A DNA stretch of 14,802 bases from Thermoplasmata archaeon (GTDB lineage Archaea; Thermoplasmatota; Thermoplasmata; Thermoplasmatales; Thermoplasmataceae). The notes under the pieces are model-generated. The model did not search any database, was not told where the DNA came from, and saw only the letters and a program-made list of their open reading frames with translations. A program made the position numbers and the translations under genes. Numbering within the stretch: position 1 is the first letter of the stretch; each line of letters opens with the position of its first letter. Below are positions 6,701 to 13,672 of this stretch, piece after piece. The stretch is taken from assembly GCA_021797955.1 (NCBI GenBank), contig JAJZYV010000012.1, positions 1-14,802 on the forward strand, given 5' to 3'.

Positions 6701-7204
6701 TTACTCTGTATCTACCTTTTCAATCTTATATCCTTTAATCTGCATCAGCGACGATCTCTTCACTAATCCCCTGAGAAGAGTTTGTGAAATATCTAGACTG
6801 GTTGCTGCATCTCCCAGAAAGACCCCTTCTTTTTCCTTCATCATCCCAATGAGTTTGTCTTCATATTCATTGAGCTTCGCTTCAGAAATCGTTGTTGCAT
6901 ATATTATGTCAGCAAGTTCACTCATGGTACCCATTAAATTGATCTGTACGTTTGTATAATAAGTGTGATAGGCTTTTTCCGGACCATTTGCTCCTGTAAT
7001 CCACTGGCTTTCGATCATTTTTATCTTATCAAGATAGTGGAGCGCCTTCTTTCCTTCATTACCATATCTTTCCTGAATAACTGGCATTGTGATCCAGCTC
7101 ATTGATAGATCGAGAAGTAGCTTTCTTTTCACCTCAGAGTCGGCAGCATGAAATATTGATACTAATTCTCCCGGATCATTTACAACCTTAATTCTACTAG
7201 TCAT
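6701..7204 (-). CDS. Conserved archaeal winged-helix regulator (ArsR-like)
   Basis: A 167-residue protein with the layout of a family I know from many archaea: an N-terminal winged helix (about residues 12-68, with VKRKLLLDLSMSWITMPVIQERYG and EGKKALHYLDKIKMIESQW), the hallmark GPEKAYHTYYT (74-84), a helical middle that may form a dimer coil (about 92-128), and a second small helix-turn-helix (about 130-165, ISQTLLRGLVKRS). It probably binds DNA; no target has been assigned. A TATA box (rc of 7225-7232, AAATATAC) lies about 24 bases before the ATG at 7204. It is the first gene of an operon with trm56, only 5 bases apart, which hints at a role near tRNA or translation, but that is inference. 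Confidence 0.72.
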   Translation of the reverse strand: MTSRIKVVNDPGELVSIFHAADSEVKRKLLLDLSMSWITMPVIQERYGNEGKKALHYLDKIKMIESQWITGANGPEKAYHTYYTNVQINLMGTMSELADIIYATTISEAKLNEYEDKLIGMMKEKEGVFLGDAATSLDISQTLLRGLVKRSSLMQIKGYKIEKVDTE

Positions 7205-7319
7205 CCAACCTATATAGCATAAGGGTATATTTGATTTAACGGCTTGATAATTTTATTCCCGCCTAAAAAATTTATTTATTTTCATGGAACCTTTGTTATT
7301 ACTGGAATTCATAAAACAT

Positions 7320-7751
7320 TCATTGCTTCAACATATTGATTTTCCAGACCAAAAGCATGCTTACGGAATAGTTGATTGGTGCTGCGATTATTGACCCTAT
7401 TAAATTTCCGATTAATGGCGATATATTAAATCTGAAAAGCAAGAATAGTTGAAGAAGGACCGATTCTGCCGATCCAGCCAAATTTATTAGCTCAAACTTC
7501 CCCAGCCTCAATAAAAATCCTGTTTTGCCTCCACCGTGCCAACCCTGACCTTTCGCGGTCCAAATCTCGTTGAGGTAAAAACCCACTGCTACTGCACTGG
7601 CTGTTGCCATTATCTCAACCTCAATAATGTAAGAATAACCGGTTAATAGAATGAAAAATAATAGGAGACCTTCCGAGATTAGGAAGCTAATTCCCCCCAC
7701 AAGGAAGAATTTTGCACTTCTCTTAGCATTGTTCTCAACGAATCTGCCCAT
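7320..7751 (-). CDS. GtrA-like four-helix membrane protein
   Basis: A 143-residue protein with four hydrophobic helices (about residues 13-32, 40-62, 88-108 and 113-135). It shows the GtrA (PF04138) hallmarks: FFLVGGISFLISE in helix 1, an AVAVGFYLNEIWTA segment where the family has FxxNRxWtF, and the ending NYSVSMLLVWK. GtrA-type proteins are thought to help move lipid-linked sugars across the membrane for glycan synthesis. That would suit a cell with a glycosylated surface, but no glycosyltransferase is adjacent. The ATG at 7751 is 24 bases from a TATA box, implying a leaderless message. Confidence 0.78.
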   Translation of the reverse strand: MGRFVENNAKRSAKFFLVGGISFLISEGLLLFFILLTGYSYIIEVEIMATASAVAVGFYLNEIWTAKGQGWHGGGKTGFLLRLGKFELINLAGSAESVLLQLFLLFRFNISPLIGNLIGSIIAAPINYSVSMLLVWKINMLKQ

Positions 7752-7760
7752 TCAAGGGTG

Positions 7761-7780
7761 CAACGCGTTGAATATAATTA
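7761..7780 (-). promoter_or_regulatory. Promoter of the GtrA-like gene with a perfect palindrome
   Basis: The box AATATAATTA (7771-7780) is centred 24 bases before the ATG at 7751. Directly downstream of it in the direction of transcription is the perfect 10-bp palindrome CAACGCGTTG (7761-7770), between TATA box and start, a place where a bound repressor would block initiation. Confidence 0.45.
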
Positions 7781-7843
7781 ATTGATCCATTTGACCGATA
7801 CCTCTTATTTTACGCTTTTTTAATCTTAAATCCTTTTTTTTAT

Positions 7844-7887
7844 AAACCGTTTTATTAACAAAAACCGTTGAAAAATCCGTATAAAAG
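7844..7887 (+). promoter_or_regulatory. Promoter region of the sdh operon
   Basis: A TATA box GTATAAAAG (7879-7887) predicts a start site near 7910, giving a leader of about 40 bases before sdhA. Upstream are two direct copies of AAACCGTT (7844-7851 and 7862-7869) and a related AAATCCGT (7873-7880) that runs into the TATA box. They may be activator or repressor sites. A second AT-rich box at 7892-7903 is an alternative. Confidence 0.45.
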
Positions 7888-7952
7888 AAGCTAAAAAGAT
7901 TTAATTGCATGAGGGATTACCTTAGAACCCAACTTAATATTTGGTGGAAATT

Positions 7953-9668
7953 ATGGAAGAAACTTTCAAGACAATAAAAACCGATGTTCTCGTTATTGGG
8001 GCTGGAGGAGCTGGAATGAGAGCCTCAATAGCCGTTAAAGAAGCGGGACTTGATGTTGTGATGGTTACAAAATCCCTACTTGGAAAAGCCCACACAGTTA
8101 TGGCTGAGGGAGGCATTGCAGCTGCTCTGGGAAATGTTGATCCGCAGGATAATTGGAAAGTGCATTACGGAGATATCATCGAAGAGGGTGTGTATATTTC
8201 AAACTGGAAAATGGCAGAAATTTGTGCAAAGGAAGCTCCTGACAGAGTATTCGAACTTGAATCGTATGGTGCACTTTTTGACAGAACCCCGGATGGACGA
8301 ATACTTCAAAGAGCATTCGGTGCACATACATACAGGAGGCTTTGTCACGTCGGAGACCGAACTGGTCTTGAAATAATTAAGACCCTGGAGGATCAAATTC
8401 TTCACCGTGATGTTAAATTTTACGATGAAATGTATATAACAAAAATCGTAGTTAAAAACGGAAAAGCCTGTGGAGCAATCGGAATAAAGATGAATACAGG
8501 TGAATTCCACTATTTCCAGTCAAAATCAGTAATTGTAGCCACTGGTGGATGTGGAAGAGTATACAAGGTAACTTCCAACTCTTGGGAATCAACCGGTGAC
8601 GGTCTTGGATTGGCCTATGAAGCAGGAGCAGTTTTGAAGGATATGGAAATGATACAGTTTCATCCAACAGGAATGGTTTACCCTCCGGGAGTAAAGGGGC
8701 TCCTCATAACAGAAGCAGTAAGAGGAGAAGGAGGAATTCTATTGAATAGCAAGGGAGAAAGATATATGTTAAGATATTCACCCCAGAAAAAGGAGCTCGA
8801 TGCGAGGGATGTTGTTGCAAGAGCTAATTACAGAGAAATTCAGGAAGGAAGGGGAACGGAACATGGTGGAGTTTATCTTGATATTACAAGTAAAGGAGCA
8901 GATTACATAAAACACAAGTTGCCCTCGATGTACATGCAGTTTATGGAGTTTGCAGGTGTTGATATTACTAAAGAGAAAATGGAAGTTGCTCCAACTGTTC
9001 ATTATCAAATGGGTGGAATTAGAGTGGAACCGGAAACAGGGCAAAGCTCCCTTGAAGGACTGTTTGCAGCAGGCGAAGTTGCGTCCGGTCTTCACGGAGC
9101 GAACAGATTGGGTGGAAATTCCCTTGCGGATATACTCGTGTTCGGAAGGAGAGCAGGAATAGGTGCAGCAGAATATTCCAAGACTGCAAAGGAAACTGAT
9201 GTTGACACAAAATTATTGGAAACGGAAATTAAAAGAATAAAGGGATTCCTTAGAAAGGATGGAAAGAACCCTTACGAACTTATTGACAGACTCACGACAG
9301 CAATGAGTGATCATGTTGGAATAGTCAGAACAAAAGATGAGATTGAAAAAGCCATAAAAATCATAGAAGAGCTAAAGAAAGAATACAAGGATGTTGGTAC
9401 CCTTGGATCATTCAAATACAATCATGGATTGCTTGGTTGCCTTGAACTTGGAAACATGCTGATTGCAACAGAAGCCATTTCAAGAGCAGCCCTCATGAGG
9501 GAGGAGAGTAGAGGTGCCCACACCAGAGTTGATTTCCCGAAGAAGGATAAAAACTGGCTGAAAAACATAGAAATCAATAAAGCGGATTCTGGAATGAAAT
9601 TCAATGTAGTTCCAGTTGAAGAAATGCCAGCTGAATACAAACAATATGCTAAACCGGAGGAATATTAA
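7953..9668 (+). CDS. sdhA: Succinate dehydrogenase flavoprotein subunit
   Basis: The catalytic subunit of complex II; it oxidises succinate to fumarate with covalently bound FAD, on the cytoplasmic face of the membrane. The 571 residues match the family length. Visible are the dinucleotide fold VIGAGGAGMRA (14-24), H47 in AHTVMAEGG as the likely FAD-linked histidine, QFHPTGM, LTEAVRGEGG, DARDVVAR with the catalytic arginine, the PTVHYQMGGI histidine, and HGANRLGGNSL. I chose the ATG at 7953 rather than TTG 7941 because GGTGG (7943-7947) sits 5 bases before it as a ribosome site. It is the first gene of sdhABC plus a small subunit; its stop TAA overlaps the sdhB ATG (TAATG). Fumarate reductase is an alternative direction of use, but the overall set favours SDH in an aerobic chain. 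Confidence 0.97.
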   Translation: MEETFKTIKTDVLVIGAGGAGMRASIAVKEAGLDVVMVTKSLLGKAHTVMAEGGIAAALGNVDPQDNWKVHYGDIIEEGVYISNWKMAEICAKEAPDRVFELESYGALFDRTPDGRILQRAFGAHTYRRLCHVGDRTGLEIIKTLEDQILHRDVKFYDEMYITKIVVKNGKACGAIGIKMNTGEFHYFQSKSVIVATGGCGRVYKVTSNSWESTGDGLGLAYEAGAVLKDMEMIQFHPTGMVYPPGVKGLLITEAVRGEGGILLNSKGERYMLRYSPQKKELDARDVVARANYREIQEGRGTEHGGVYLDITSKGADYIKHKLPSMYMQFMEFAGVDITKEKMEVAPTVHYQMGGIRVEPETGQSSLEGLFAAGEVASGLHGANRLGGNSLADILVFGRRAGIGAAEYSKTAKETDVDTKLLETEIKRIKGFLRKDGKNPYELIDRLTTAMSDHVGIVRTKDEIEKAIKIIEELKKEYKDVGTLGSFKYNHGLLGCLELGNMLIATEAISRAALMREESRGAHTRVDFPKKDKNWLKNIEINKADSGMKFNVVPVEEMPAEYKQYAKPEEY

Positions 9669-10420
9669 TGACAGATATCAATCTGAAAATTTATAGATTT
9701 AATCCAGATGAAGAAACTGTAGGAAAGTTTGTGGATTACAAAGTACCCTATGTTGATGGTATGGTTGTCCTAGATGCTGTAAGATATGTTCAGGAGAAAA
9801 TCGACCCCACTTTGGCCATAAGATGGAACTGCAAGGCTGCAAAATGTGGGTCATGTTCTGCTGAAATTAACAACAGACCATCGCTCATGTGTAAGACAAG
9901 GGTGGATAGTATAGGAAATAACATTTCTGTAGCACCAATGGGAGCATATCCAAACATCAAAGATCTGGTAACAGATGTTTCTGCAAACTGGTCAATTTTG
10001 AAGAAAATTCCACCGTTTACGCCTAAACCGGGAATGGAAAAACCATGGAGAATTCACCCAGCAGACGTAGAAAGATCAAAAGAATTCAAGAGATGCATAG
10101 AGTGCTTCCTTTGCCAGGACGTTTGCCACGTAATGAGGGAACATAACACCAAATATTTTGGTCCAAGGCATATGGTCAAAGCTGCATCTCTGGATATGCA
10201 TCCATTAGACGCCCTTGATAGATCAGAATTTCTTGACAACGAAGGAGGAATAGGATACTGCAACATAACCAAATGCTGTCAGGATGTCTGTCCTGAGCAT
10301 ATACACATAACTGATAACGCAATAATTCAGGAAAAGGAGAGGGCAGCTGATCTGAAATACGATCCAATTGCCATGATAATCAAAAGAAGAAAAGGTAGAA
10401 AAGAAAAGGTGGTGAAATAA
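9668..10420 (+). CDS. sdhB: Succinate dehydrogenase iron-sulfur subunit
   Basis: Carries electrons from FAD to the membrane anchor. In 250 residues it has an N-terminal [2Fe-2S] ferredoxin domain (C55, C60, C63, C75) and a C-terminal helical ferredoxin domain. By spacing against the E. coli enzyme, C143, C146, C149 and C208 bind [4Fe-4S], and C153, C198 and C204 bind the third cluster. An extra cysteine, C203, lies next to C204 (motif CNITKCCQDVCP). An additional cysteine in this region was linked to a second [4Fe-4S] instead of [3Fe-4S] in the Sulfolobus enzyme, as I recall, so the same may hold here. The ribosome site GGAGG (9656-9660) is 7 bases before the ATG. The start overlaps the sdhA stop, and its own stop overlaps the next ATG, so translation is coupled. 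Confidence 0.96.
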   Translation: MTDINLKIYRFNPDEETVGKFVDYKVPYVDGMVVLDAVRYVQEKIDPTLAIRWNCKAAKCGSCSAEINNRPSLMCKTRVDSIGNNISVAPMGAYPNIKDLVTDVSANWSILKKIPPFTPKPGMEKPWRIHPADVERSKEFKRCIECFLCQDVCHVMREHNTKYFGPRHMVKAASLDMHPLDALDRSEFLDNEGGIGYCNITKCCQDVCPEHIHITDNAIIQEKERAADLKYDPIAMIIKRRKGRKEKVVK

Positions 10421-11163
10421 TGGTTGAAAATGTAACAGCTACAAAGAACACAAACGAAACAAGAAAACCTCTTATACCAGTGGAATTGACTGAGGCAAAC
10501 TGGAGATTCTGGTCTTTCGTTTTGCTTGCCCTTATTGCAATATATCTCATGACGCTTTACCAGGTACCTGTAGTTCAGGGTCTAACCGATCCATTTTATT
10601 CACCGACCATACTGGTTTTGCCTTTGGTTGCTGGGTTCAGAGCCACGTGTTATGCATACAGAAAAGATTACCACAGACATCTGTTCAACCATCCAAATGC
10701 ATGCAATACTGATGTAAGAAAAGATTGGAAGGGCAGAAAATACACAGGTGAAACACGACTATTCAGAATTGAGAACTATCATAGGTATTTCTGGTATACC
10801 GCAGTTGCAATATTGCCTTTCTTCTATTATGATCTCTATATTGCATTCACATACCAGGCAGGACAGTTTACATTATCCCTAGGAGCACTTCTCCTTGTTC
10901 TCAATGCACTATGGGTCACTATCTACACATTTTCCTGCCACTACTTCAGACACGCCACTGGCGGAAACATTGATTGTTACAGTTGTCCTGTTAACAAAAA
11001 GAGTGTAAGGAGGGGATTCTTCAACAAGATATCTGCCATCAACCACCACCATGAAATGTTCGCTTGGATAAGTCTCGCGTCTTTCTTCCTAGTTGATCTG
11101 TTCATAAGAGGAGTGGCAGCTGGATTGAGCATAAACCCAATTCTGCTCAGCTTCAAGTGGTGA
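10420..11163 (+). CDS. sdhC: Succinate dehydrogenase membrane anchor, Sdh1-like
   Basis: A 247-residue protein with five likely membrane helices (about 30-49, 60-78, 122-143, 150-173 and 213-233). It is unlike the three-helix heme b anchors and unlike the CCG-domain anchors of Sulfolobus. FRATCYAYRKDYHR (73-86), YTGETR, ENYHRYFWY (118-126), CHYFRHATGGNIDC (173-186) and HEMFAWISL (211-219) match what I remember of the membrane subunit of actinobacterial SDH, including mycobacterial Sdh1, for which a membrane-embedded Rieske-type [2Fe-2S] cluster has been described. Candidate ligands here are C77, H87, C95, H121, C173, H174, H178, C186 and C189. It should pass electrons to quinone. GGTGGTGA (10408-10415) is a strong ribosome site 4 bases before the ATG, which overlaps the sdhB stop. 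Confidence 0.85.
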   Translation: MVENVTATKNTNETRKPLIPVELTEANWRFWSFVLLALIAIYLMTLYQVPVVQGLTDPFYSPTILVLPLVAGFRATCYAYRKDYHRHLFNHPNACNTDVRKDWKGRKYTGETRLFRIENYHRYFWYTAVAILPFFYYDLYIAFTYQAGQFTLSLGALLLVLNALWVTIYTFSCHYFRHATGGNIDCYSCPVNKKSVRRGFFNKISAINHHHEMFAWISLASFFLVDLFIRGVAAGLSINPILLSFKW

Positions 11164-11165
11164 TC
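11159..11165 (+). promoter_or_regulatory. Ribosome binding site that decides the small sdh gene start
   Basis: GGTGATC is an exact complement of the GATCACC at the 3' end of archaeal 16S rRNA. It spans the sdhC stop codon and lies 3 bases before the ATG at 11169. This supports that ATG over the overlapping GTG codons at 11157 and 11160. Confidence 0.6.
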
Positions 11166-11168
11166 AAG

Positions 11169-11339
11169 ATGAAACACATAATGAAAGCAGGATACAGATA
11201 CCCATTTTTCTTCCTTGGATTGTTCATTATAGAATTGGGAGGGTTAGCCTATAAATTCCTCTCATTCACAATTCAGGATGTTGAAATATTTGCAGTTGTG
11301 GGATTTTTAATATTTTTATTCTCGCTGATTACTCCGTAA
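11169..11339 (+). CDS. Small two-helix protein, probable fourth SDH subunit
   Basis: A 56-residue product with a basic start (MKHIMKAGYRYP) and two hydrophobic helices at about residues 13-30 and 38-54; almost nothing lies outside the membrane. The family is not recognised. It begins 5 bases after the sdhC stop, with an excellent ribosome site inside the end of sdhC, so it is translated as the fourth gene of the sdh operon. Accessory single- or double-helix subunits are known in several complex II enzymes; this one may stabilise the anchor or line the quinone site. It has no Cys and one His (H3), so it does not itself bind heme in the usual way. It ends at the base just before the stop codon of the convergent gene. 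Confidence 0.68.
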   Translation: MKHIMKAGYRYPFFFLGLFIIELGGLAYKFLSFTIQDVEIFAVVGFLIFLFSLITP

Positions 11340-11344
11340 TCAGC
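11324..11344. terminator. Shared hairpin over two convergent stop codons
   Basis: GCTGATTAC-TCC-GTAATCAGC is a perfect 9-bp stem with a 3-base loop. It contains the TAA of the sdh operon (11337-11339) and the TGA of the convergent gamma-lyase gene (11340-11342). On the plus strand it is followed by CTTTTTT (11350-11356) and CTTTTTC, resembling a terminator with a U tract; the minus-strand downstream is AT-rich but poorer in T. Archaeal termination depends mainly on U tracts, so the hairpin may act more on 3' end stability. Confidence 0.5.
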
Positions 11345-12542
11345 CAAAAACTTTTTTAAAACCTTTTTCGAGGTCATTAATTAAATCTTCAGTTTCTTCA
11401 ATACCAACACTTAATCGGATAAGTCCATCTGTTATTCCCCTCGCCTCTCTTTCCGCTTTTGGTATTACCAGATGAGTCATTAAGGCAGGTATTTCAATCA
11501 ATGATTCGACGCCACCGAGACTCTCTCCAAGAGTGAATAGATCAAGTGCTTCGGAAAATTCCCTTGCTTTTGATGAGTTCAGACTGAAACTTATCATTCC
11601 TCCATTTCCTCTTGCCTGCCTTGACTGAATTTTATTATATTCTGTGCCGGGATAGCCTGGAAAATGAATTTTATCCACTAGGCCTTTTTCCTTTTTCTCC
11701 ATAAGATAGGTGAAGATCTGCATTGCGTTTTCACAGTGAGCCTTCATCCTAAGTGAAAGTGTCTTAATTCCTCGAAGAGTGATCCATGAATCAAATGGCG
11801 ATGGCACAGCACCTGTTGAATTTTGGATGAATTTCAGTTTCTCGTATATAACTGAATCATTTAGCATTATGGCTCCTCCTATAACGTCCGAATGTCCTCC
11901 AATATATTTGGTTGTGCTGTGTACAACGATATCTGCACCAAGATCAAGAGGATTCTGCAGGTATGGACTCATGAAAGTGTTGTCGACCACAAGCTTGACG
12001 TTATGTTTCTTTGCAATTCCGGATATAGCGGCAATATCATAAACCTTCAATAGCGGATTTGTTGGAGATTCTATGAGAATCATATCATATTTACTCTTTT
12101 CCAGTTCTTTTTCTATGACTTGAAGATTGGAGAAATCCACCATCTTGATACCGACGTTGAAATTGTTGAGCACCATGTTGAATAACCTGTATGTACCCCC
12201 ATAAACATCATCAGAAGAAAGTACCATTGATCCGGATTTCAGGAGCATAGATATTGCTGTTATTGCAGCCATTCCAGATGAAAATGCAAGACCATAACTT
12301 CCTCTCTCTATGGAAGCGAGAGATTTTTCAAGCGCTTCCCGGGTTGGGTTAGCTGTTCTTGAATAATCATACCCTTTGGTTTTGCCAGGAGAAGTTTGCT
12401 TATATGTACTCGTAAGAAACACAGGAATACTTACGGCTCCGGTATGCTCTTCTGCACCCTGACCATCATGTATGGCCCTGGTTGTGAATCCTTTTCCTTT
12501 AAAATCATTGTGACTCAAAGAAATCCCTTTTCCTTCATCCAC
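11340..12542 (-). CDS. Cystathionine gamma-lyase/gamma-synthase, PLP enzyme
   Basis: A 400-residue member of the Cys/Met metabolism PLP family (PF01053), a cytoplasmic tetramer. Visible are GYDYSRTANPTREALE (YxR phosphate-binding, Y60/R62), FSSGMAAI, DDVYGGTYRL (Y114 stacks on PLP), ESPTNPLL, VDNTFMSP (D187 contacts the PLP ring nitrogen) and HSTTKYIGGHSDVIGG with the PLP lysine K212. The ending GLIRLSVGIEETEDLI is typical. Next to a cystathionine beta-synthase-like gene, gamma-lyase is the likelier role, splitting cystathionine to cysteine; gamma-synthase activity cannot be excluded. The start is uncertain: GTG at 12542 overlaps the upstream gene by 28 bases, while TTG at 12518 would overlap only its stop (TTGA). 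Confidence 0.9.
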   Translation of the reverse strand: MDEGKGISLSHNDFKGKGFTTRAIHDGQGAEEHTGAVSIPVFLTSTYKQTSPGKTKGYDYSRTANPTREALEKSLASIERGSYGLAFSSGMAAITAISMLLKSGSMVLSSDDVYGGTYRLFNMVLNNFNVGIKMVDFSNLQVIEKELEKSKYDMILIESPTNPLLKVYDIAAISGIAKKHNVKLVVDNTFMSPYLQNPLDLGADIVVHSTTKYIGGHSDVIGGAIMLNDSVIYEKLKFIQNSTGAVPSPFDSWITLRGIKTLSLRMKAHCENAMQIFTYLMEKKEKGLVDKIHFPGYPGTEYNKIQSRQARGNGGMISFSLNSSKAREFSEALDLFTLGESLGGVESLIEIPALMTHLVIPKAEREARGITDGLIRLSVGIEETEDLINDLEKGFKKVFG

Positions 12543-13522
12543 TCATCATTAAATACCTTTGATGCGTATCTTTCTCCTCTGTCAGGTATAATGACCACTA
12601 CTAGATTTTCTTCTGTGAGTATCTTTGAAAGTTCTATGGCGCCTGTCACAGCAGATCCTGCTGAACTGCCTGCCAGAATACCTTCTTCTGATGCAAGCCG
12701 TCTGGCCATCTGATATGCATCTTTATCTGAAACTTTAATTACATCGTCTATGACTTCAAGATTCGTTGCACCCGGGAGAAAGTCCTCTCCAATTCCCTCC
12801 GTGAGGTAGCTTTTGTATAAATAATCTCTCTTGCCTTCCTTAAGTTCTTTATAAATGGAGCCTTCAGGCTCGATACCTATTACTCTTATTTTTTTATTTT
12901 TCTCCTTAAGATACTTCCCAATACCTGAAATTGTTCCTCCTGTGCCAATACCGGCAACAAAGTGTGTTATCTTTCCCTTTGTTTGATTCCATATTTCAGG
13001 TCCGGTTGTTTCATAATGTGCCTTGGGATTTGATTGATTATAATACTGATTTGGCAAATATGCATTTCTCTCCTTAGATATCTTTTTGGCCAGAGTCATA
13101 TAATGATTTTCACTTCCTGCTGGCGCATCATCCGGACAGACAACAACCTCTGCCCCATATGCTCTAAGTATGGATCTCTTTTCTTCGCTTACCTTATCTG
13201 GCATAGTTACGATGAGATTGAAACCAAGTATTTTGCAAGCCATTGCCATACCTATACCGGTGTTTCCTGATGTGGGTTCTACCACAAAATCCCCTTTTTT
13301 GATGTGTCCTTTCTTTTCTGCATCGTTTAGCATTGAAATACCAATTCTATCTTTCACCGAACCGCCAGGATTAAATCCTTCCATTTTAAGAAGTATTTTT
13401 GGTCTAACTCCTGCACCTATTTTTGAAAGCAATATGAGAGGTGTATTTCCTATTGTTTCCAATATATTCCTTGAATATTCAACCTGATCGAGAAGATTTT
13501 TTGAAGAAGATTTTTTTGCCAT
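12515..13522 (-). CDS. Cystathionine beta-synthase / cysteine synthase
   Basis: A 335-residue fold-type II PLP enzyme. IGNTPLILLSKI (24-35) opens the domain; the PLP lysine is K57 in MEGFNPGGSVKDRIG; TSGNTGIG (84-91) is the substrate-binding loop; GIGTGGTISG (191-200) binds the PLP phosphate. EGILAGSSAGS resembles the beta-synthase form (EGLLCGGSAGS) rather than the O-acetylserine sulfhydrylase form. There is no C-terminal CBS-pair regulatory domain. It probably joins serine and homocysteine to cystathionine, feeding the next gene. I chose ATG 13522 over the TTG at 13588: a TATA box at 13553-13564 places the transcript start near 13531, and GGGGTGAGA (13532-13540) lies just ahead as a possible ribosome site. 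Confidence 0.88.
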   Translation of the reverse strand: MAKKSSSKNLLDQVEYSRNILETIGNTPLILLSKIGAGVRPKILLKMEGFNPGGSVKDRIGISMLNDAEKKGHIKKGDFVVEPTSGNTGIGMAMACKILGFNLIVTMPDKVSEEKRSILRAYGAEVVVCPDDAPAGSENHYMTLAKKISKERNAYLPNQYYNQSNPKAHYETTGPEIWNQTKGKITHFVAGIGTGGTISGIGKYLKEKNKKIRVIGIEPEGSIYKELKEGKRDYLYKSYLTEGIGEDFLPGATNLEVIDDVIKVSDKDAYQMARRLASEEGILAGSSAGSAVTGAIELSKILTEENLVVVIIPDRGERYASKVFNDEWMKEKGFL

Positions 13523-13552
13523 AATGAGCGTCTCACCCCAATCATGTATTTC

Positions 13553-13564
13553 TTTTAAATATTT
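13553..13564 (-). promoter_or_regulatory. TATA box of the transsulfuration operon
   Basis: The minus strand reads AAATATTTAAAA. The expected start of transcription, about 25 bases on, is near 13531, inside the upstream extension that begins at TTG 13588. This argues for the ATG at 13522. Confidence 0.45.
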
Positions 13565-13644
13565 TCCAGTAAAAGAATGCGAAGTCAAATTTCTTATGCT
13601 ATAACATGTAACATCAACTTATTGCTATGCAAAATATTGTTACT

Positions 13645-13656
13645 TTAATAAATAAA
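13645..13656 (+). promoter_or_regulatory. TATA box of the mechanosensitive channel gene
   Basis: TTAATAAATAAA is centred about 23 bases before the ATG at 13673, consistent with a leaderless message. Confidence 0.45.
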
Positions 13657-13672
13657 GAGCCCATTTAAGATC

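Noticed and set aside
5901..6959. Plus-strand ORFs opposite trm56 and the winged-helix gene
   Set aside because: Shadows of two well-supported minus-strand genes; no promoter or ribosome site, and unlikely compositions.
7941..7952. TTG start for sdhA
   Set aside because: GGTGG inside this stretch is better explained as the ribosome site for the ATG at 7953, which matches family N-termini.
7934..9640. Long minus-strand and alternate-frame ORFs across sdhA
   Set aside because: They mirror the sdhA codon pattern, have odd Cys/His/Phe-rich compositions and no family resemblance; sdhA is certain.
13523..13588. N-terminal 22-residue extension of the beta-synthase from TTG 13588
   Set aside because: The predicted TATA box and transcript start fall inside it, and the family does not need the extension.
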